NCBI GenBank assembly: GCA_000320545.1
Contig: ADNK01000289.1
Location: forward strand, 1-48,967
DNA from: Bigelowiella natans CCMP2755
Lineage: Eukaryota > Cercozoa > Chlorarachniophyceae
Direction: 5' to 3'
Length of the DNA stretch: 48,967 bases
Shown in pieces: positions 44,457 to 48,967 of this stretch. How positions within the stretch are numbered: the first letter of the stretch is position 1; every line of letters starts with the position of its first letter. The position numbers and the translations under genes are program-made. The notes beneath the pieces are model-generated. The model was not told the origin of the DNA, searched no databases, and saw only the letters and a list, made by a program, of their open reading frames with translations.

Positions 44457-44936
44457 TGTCCCCGCAACGGCGGCGTTTCAGAGTGCTCGTTCTGTAGAAT
44501 TTCTCGCTGCTTCAGTCGCCTCGGTGGTGGGGTTGGGCCGCTGTGCGCTCACTCGTGCTTCTGGTTTGTGCAGACCGACCGACCGACAGACAGACAGACA
44601 GGCACGTCCAGGTAAGCACGCAAAGCCCAGTCAAAATCCTGCAAATAAGTACATTAAATTCGCGCTCTATTCTTATACATTGCACATGTCTTCTAACGGA
44701 GAACATCAGAGCAGTGAAGGGAGTAGAACGATGTTCGAAACCTGACAAGGTTGTAAATGATGACCGGCCTGCTGAACATTCCAGTTTCGGCGATACTTCC
44801 CTTTCGGGGAGAAAAATGGCCACGTCTGATCCTCTTTTTGGAAAATAAATACTTTTTGTTTGGAGAAAATTGTCTGGACTCGCAACATGCGACAAGCCTT
44901 TTTCTCAAAGATATTATTCATAGAAACGACGGAGGT

Positions 44937-45478
44937 TCATAGCAAGCGACCACCTTTTTTTCTAAATATTTTTAGAGCCGTTGCTGCAGTAACAGAAGGG
45001 ACGGAACGGGGTCCCCATAGTAGCTGTCCGGGCTCATTCACACCGCAACACGCAAAGGGCGTTTGGGTGAGGGCGATCCATGACTACATTTCGAAGAGGT
45101 GAATTCGAACCTAACAAAGGCAGTCACATATCCGAACAGAGAATGTAAACATCATAAACGTGGCGCATAAACTGATCAGGGCCGGATGAAACCGGGAATT
45201 ATCATTACGACAACAAAAGGGACTACCAGGAACGGGAAACCAGTTCCTCCGTCGAAATTGGATTTCAGCAGAGAACTCGCCCGATCAAGTATCCTTTGTT
45301 TCGTTGAATCTACGATCTGTTCCACTAAAACCACAGCATGTGTGAAGTACTCTGGATGCACTCTCACCCCCTTAATCTTTTTTCTATCTAGATGCGCAGG
45401 GCATACTTTCGAGTGTGCTGACTTTGTCTCACGGGAATCTCTAGAAAAGTACTGAATTTCGATAAGATAAAATGACAT
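44937..45478 (-). CDS. Small hypothetical protein, 103 residues
   Basis: Four exons in phase: 45478-45407, 45370-45241, 45110-45088 and 45023-44937. It reads MSFYLIEIQYFSRDSRETKS, then GVRVHPEYFTHAVVLVEQIV, DSTKQRILDRASSLLKSNF, a Gly-rich link, and a basic tail VTAATALKIFRKKGGRLL. The middle looks like an amphipathic helix pair. One intron (45371-45406) is only 36 nt. The family is not recognised. A further upstream exon is possible, since a coding-looking stretch lies at about 45485-45540. Confidence 0.5.
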
Positions 45479-45655
45479 CCTACTAACCTTCACCCATCAT
45501 AGGATCAATCGAAAGGCAGAGGAACTTATGGGGATGTTGAGATCACAAGTTCGTATCCATATTGAGCGCAGGGGGGTGGCGGAGGGGAGCTTTTATCGAC
45601 ATTTCCATTTTTAGAGATTCTACTTAAAAGTACTATCATTTTATGTAAGGCAAAC
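45479..45655. promoter_or_regulatory. Short divergent promoter region
   Basis: 177 bp between the proposed starts of two small genes on opposite strands. There is no clear TATA box. Inferred from layout only. Confidence 0.3.
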
Positions 45656-46285
45656 ATGACGAAGACCTTGCTCCGAGAACGTGATTTGTTGACATTAAGG
45701 GTGAAGACATTACAAAAGAAGGTGGTTGTTAGTTGAAAGTGTTTATTACCTGCATATTTAATACTTTATTTCAACAGAATAAGAATTTAGAATCCCTGGT
45801 TACTTCAAAGTCAGAGCAGATAAATGCAGCGGATTTACGTCATCAAGAATTCTTAAAAGAATCGTCTCGAAAGGAAGAAGAGTATCAGAAGAAACATGCA
45901 TACCACGAAAGGTAAGCCTGCATATGAGTGAGATGTCGTAATCCATAATCATATTCTCAATAGGAGATGGACTCAGGCATTGAGTCAAATGCAGGAAACG
46001 TATAAATCCAGACAAATAGTCGCTGAAAAGATGATAGAAGTAAGCTGAACCATTACTTTTTGCCAGCTTTGATCATCTGAAAATGGAGAGCTCTTCACAT
46101 TCAGAGCGATGCTATTGTCATGATTATGCTTTATTGTCTTGTTGTGTGACTACGTATATTAGACTAAAGAACTTGAAATTAAAAGTTTACGATCCCGGCT
46201 TGAAAAATTCAGAGAAGCCTCTCGAATCTCATTATCCAAAAACTATGTCCGTAACCAGCAGGCCAGATCATTTTCGAATAAATAG
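45656..46285 (+). CDS. Small coiled-coil protein, 132 residues
   Basis: Four exons in phase: 45656-45721, 45778-45911, 45964-46039 and 46163-46285. The product is almost entirely helical and rich in Lys, Glu, Gln and Leu: MTKTLLRERDLLTLRVKTLQ, then NKNLESLVTSKSEQINAADL, KEEEYQKKHAYHERRWTQAL, and TKELEIKSLRSRLEKFREAS. Heptad-like spacing of Leu and Ile supports a coiled coil. I do not recognise it; a role in a cytoskeletal or flagellar complex would be a guess. It may be a C-terminal part of a longer gene if upstream exons exist, but its neighbour lies only 177 bp away. Confidence 0.6.
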
Positions 46286-46399
46286 TCTATGAGGAAAACT
46301 TGATCATAGTCTCGTATTGCATTAGATGAAACGCTATGACACTAACCTTTCTTCAACCACGCATATCCAATGAAATAAGACACACTAATTAGAAAAGCT

Positions 46400-46990
46400 A
46401 TATTTCGATCATATCGATGTCGCTCGCCTCCGACATGCTAGCATGGCATGGCATGCATACTAGTATGCGCAGCTACGACTTTCTGCCCACTGCATGCAGC
46501 AGAGCTTGTCGCTATGAAAAGACACAATGTGCAAGCTAGGTGTAAACTATGCATATATAGCCCTACAGGCTATAGAGCGTACCGAGTCAAAAGCACACAT
46601 GTTCCCTGAGACCAGAGAGCCCTAATAGGCTCTCAGAGACATATGTGGTTATAGAGCATATGCTGTAAAGAATATGTGTACTAAACTACATATGTTCGTA
46701 CGTGCGTACGCTATATAGCCCTGCAGGCTATAGATGCAGCATGCACACAGTCGATCAGTGACACATGCATGCAGCAAGCAACGCATGAAACTCCTTGCTA
46801 GCTGCTTCACAATGCTGACGAGCGCACTGAACGTTTTGTGCGCATTGCTGTGGCAATGTCACATATGCAGGGCAATGCTAATGCTAGCGTGCAACAAACG
46901 GAACAGCGCGTCGCCGTAGCTTGTACAATAATCCCATACACAGTCAGCTTGCAGTCTTTGTCACGTGGGTAAGTGGATGCTGGCGGTGGA
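46400..46990. other. Word-biased island between convergent genes
   Basis: About 590 bp with GCTAGCATGGCATGGCATGCATAC, ACATGCATGCAGCAAGC and short near-duplicates of TATAGCCCT(A/G)CAGGCTATAG at 46556-46575 and 46714-46733. It lies between the 3' ends of the small coiled-coil gene and the RRM gene. No gene is recognised. Confidence 0.6.
46556..46733. repeat. Two copies of a palindromic 20-mer
   Basis: TATAGCCCTACAGGCTATAG at 46556-46575 and the same sequence with G for A at 46714-46733. Each copy is an inverted repeat (CTATAGCC-type arms) able to form a hairpin. Between them lies a third hairpin around AGAGCCCTAATAGGCTCTCA (46616-46635). They may be terminators, remnants of a small element, or chance within the island. 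Confidence 0.6.
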
Positions 46991-47076
46991 TACACCATTT
47001 TACCTCGAAATTTATTCATCTTTTGTGTGGCGTGCTATGTAATACATATATCAAAAGTTAAATATAAAAAATACAA

Positions 47077-48009
47077 TTAAGGCATTAGCTTCGCACGAGC
47101 TTTCCTTATCATCTCCGCTCGTGCTGCGTTCACAGTCTGCAGATCTGAAAAAATAAATGTTGTTGTGGAGTTAACAAAGGGCTGTCTAGACAAGAGACGA
47201 TGTTCATAAGAAAGCACACACACACACACACACAGCAACAAGATATATGTTAGTGCATTTCGAGATAAAACTCCAGTGATTGCCCTTCTTTATCATAATT
47301 ATTACGTTCGGAGAGGAGTACAAGATGTGAGATCTTTGCACGTTACTCACCGTCCGGTAAGCCCCCACTCGGTGCATTATCTTCCCCGTTTCCTCCTCCT
47401 CCTCCTCCTCCTTCAGCCTTCTTCTCAGTCGTATCGTTGTTCTTGGTCTCACTGCTGCTTTCGTTAGATGTAGTAGCTGCTCCCGTACCCTGTGCCGCTG
47501 TCGTCGAAACCGCAGCCGTCCTTGATGCCAGTGCTGCTACTGCTGCTGCTGCTGCTGCTGGAGCTGGTTGTGGTGGTGCTGGTGCTGATGCTGTTGTCGT
47601 TGCTGCTGTAGGCTGGACACTTGCCCATCCGACTTTGATTGGCCGAGAGCACAACTCAAACCTGAGTGCGTATGCATCATGGCAATGATAAGAAGGAGCG
47701 TGGGGAAGATATATGGGGAGAAGGGATGACTAATCATAGCCAATAACTATAACAACAACAACTACTACTACCCGTTCATGTTGTCGATGGCTTCCTGCGC
47801 ATCTTCCTGCCTTTCAAACTCGATGAATCCGTACCTTGGTGGAGTCATTATCATAAGATATACCAAAGGGAGATTCACCATTAGTCGTTGATGATAGGGG
47901 AAGAGACATCAGTGGTGGTGGTAGTGGTGGTGGTGACAGTCGGGTTTTAAAATACATGTTGTACACGAACATGCACAATATTATATTCATTTATATTTCT
48001 AAATATATG

Positions 48010-48046
<37 letters not shown>

Positions 48047-48126
48047 ACCCCTTATGTAAGCCATTCTCCGGGTTTGGAATCAATTCACAAGACGTAATCT
48101 GGGGATTAGAATGATGGGAGGATAGA

Positions 48127-48159
<33 letters not shown>

Positions 48160-48524
48160 ACACTCATAGAAACATAATTCTATGCTAATATATATAAGGG
48201 AGTAGGGTACTTCTTGTTGTATACTATGTCGTCAAGTCATTTATATTGCCAGATGCATCAACTATCATAATCACCTTCCCGAAAGATTCGAACACCTCCC
48301 TTACGTGGTCCGTCTTCAAGTTGTAGAAGACGGATCTGATAGTGCACCATTTTAAATAATATTTGAGTTTATTTATTTTCATAAGGAGGAGGAGGAGAAG
48401 GAGGAGGAGGAGGAGGAAGGACCATTGATGTATATGCTACAATTGCAGTGACTGTGCACAATTCCTGCAATATCTTCCCAATTTCATTCTCGCATATCAT
48501 CATGTATAGACCCAAAAAAGTATA

Positions 48525-48557
<33 letters not shown>

Positions 48558-48945
48558 TTCATTAATATGCTATCTAGTACTGCAATTAGAATGCTGATGC
48601 TACTGCTGCTACCCAACGTAAATGCGAGTCTTTGGACCGGCTTGAACAGTGGGTCGTGAGGCCTGCATTTGCTGTTGTCTCTGTTGCATCTGGGCTTGGA
48701 GAAGAGCTGATATTTGTGGGCATTTGGTTTGATGATGATGATAGCAATGATGAGAGTACTGTTGCAAATGTGAGAAAATCATGGCTGTTTGTGAGTAATT
48801 TAAGAACGGTATATATATAACGGAAAGCTTGGTTGATTCTCGATGACATTGGTATATGTGTTGTTGGTATTGTTGTCATTCGTTGCTGTTGCGGCCTACT
48901 ACTACTACTTCTACTACTACCAACGCTAGGGTCGATTCCCGACAT
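47077..48945 (-). CDS. RRM RNA-binding protein, PUF60 RRM2-like
   Basis: Seven exons in phase: 48945-48808, 48689-48613, 48335-48275, 48098-48049, 47834-47772, 47661-47351 and 47144-47077, 255 residues. After a Ser/Gln-rich N-terminus comes one RNA recognition motif: RNP2-like RIYVGS, HVREVFESFGKITSCELIP, LHKG, RNP1 GYGFIEFE, then AIDNMNG and SRPIKVGWA. The run from FGKI to FIEFE closely resembles the second RRM of PUF60, a U2-associated splicing factor. Only one RRM is seen, so it is either a shortened relative or another RRM family. The tail has Ala/Pro, Thr/Ser and Gly runs and ends in a basic AEMIRKARAKLMP. The first-exon junction is the least certain part. Confidence 0.75.
48522..48558. 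repeat. (AT)n microsatellite in an intron
   Basis: An AT-dinucleotide run in the second intron of the RRM gene. Other tracts in this gene's introns are (GT)n at 48013-48043, (GAT)n at about 48128-48158 and (GGA)n at about 48386-48417. Further tracts in the window: (TA)n(TG)n at 9538-9596, (TC)n at 38480-38528, (GT)n at 38990-39022, (CTG)n at 39223-39246 and (GAT)n at 39624-39664. Confidence 0.85.
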
Positions 48946-48967
48946 TGCGGCTTGTGCGCAATCATAA

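Noticed and set aside
45186-45455. + strand 89-codon frame
   Set aside because: Antisense to exons of the 103-residue gene, which have better splice borders and composition.
1-48967. tRNA, rRNA or CRISPR arrays
   Set aside because: I found no convincing tRNA cloverleaf by eye, no rRNA-like block and no regularly spaced direct repeats. A tRNAscan or Rfam run could still find one.

Overview
The window is nuclear DNA from an intron-rich microbial eukaryote. Nearly every gene is broken into short exons (9 to about 800 nt) by introns of roughly 40-250 nt with GT..AG ends and, usually, pyrimidine-rich 3' ends. Stop codons TAA, TAG and TGA are all used. Microsatellites are abundant and an LTR retrotransposon is present twice. 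An ABC-F protein resembling the plant plastid type hints at an alga or relative, but I cannot name the lineage. I built the gene models by hand: I looked for coding stretches, placed GT/AG borders, and required codon phase to match across each junction and exon lengths to add up. Where they did not, I say so.

Layout. Positions 1-624 are the 3' end of a Ty3/gypsy element on the + strand (end of the polyprotein plus the 3' LTR). It abuts a broken sugar-porter-like MFS pseudogene (648-1624, -). ABC-F (2719-4770, +) faces a membrane protein with a mucin-like ectodomain (6084-8320, -). An Erv41/ERGIC2-like cargo receptor (8889-11237, +) faces a J-domain protein (12554-14632, -). A small protein with a W/GW-rich domain (15238-16006, +) faces a 699-residue unknown protein (16441-19879, -). 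An unknown protein with extremely short introns (20502-21790, +) faces an SDR oxidoreductase (22243-23140, -). A complete Ty3/gypsy element (23534-29249, -) has two LTRs that read as identical and a 4-bp target duplication. Then come an LRR protein (30251-31786, -), a CCDC174-like protein (32109-35427, +), a 636-residue protein with kinase-like motifs (36677-40624, +), a 79-residue protein (41224-41691, -), a coiled-coil protein (42280-44456, -), a 103-residue protein (44937-45478, -), a 132-residue coiled-coil protein (45656-46285, +) and a PUF60-like RRM protein (47077-48945, -).

There is no sign of a co-regulated pathway: the host genes are ordinary housekeeping or unknown functions (ER-Golgi transport, RNA processing, chaperone, redox). 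Two things stand out. The retroelement looks very young and has several unusual protein motifs and a hairpin-rich LTR. And islands of alternating CATG/CACATG/TGCATGC words recur between genes, mostly where two genes end tail to tail.
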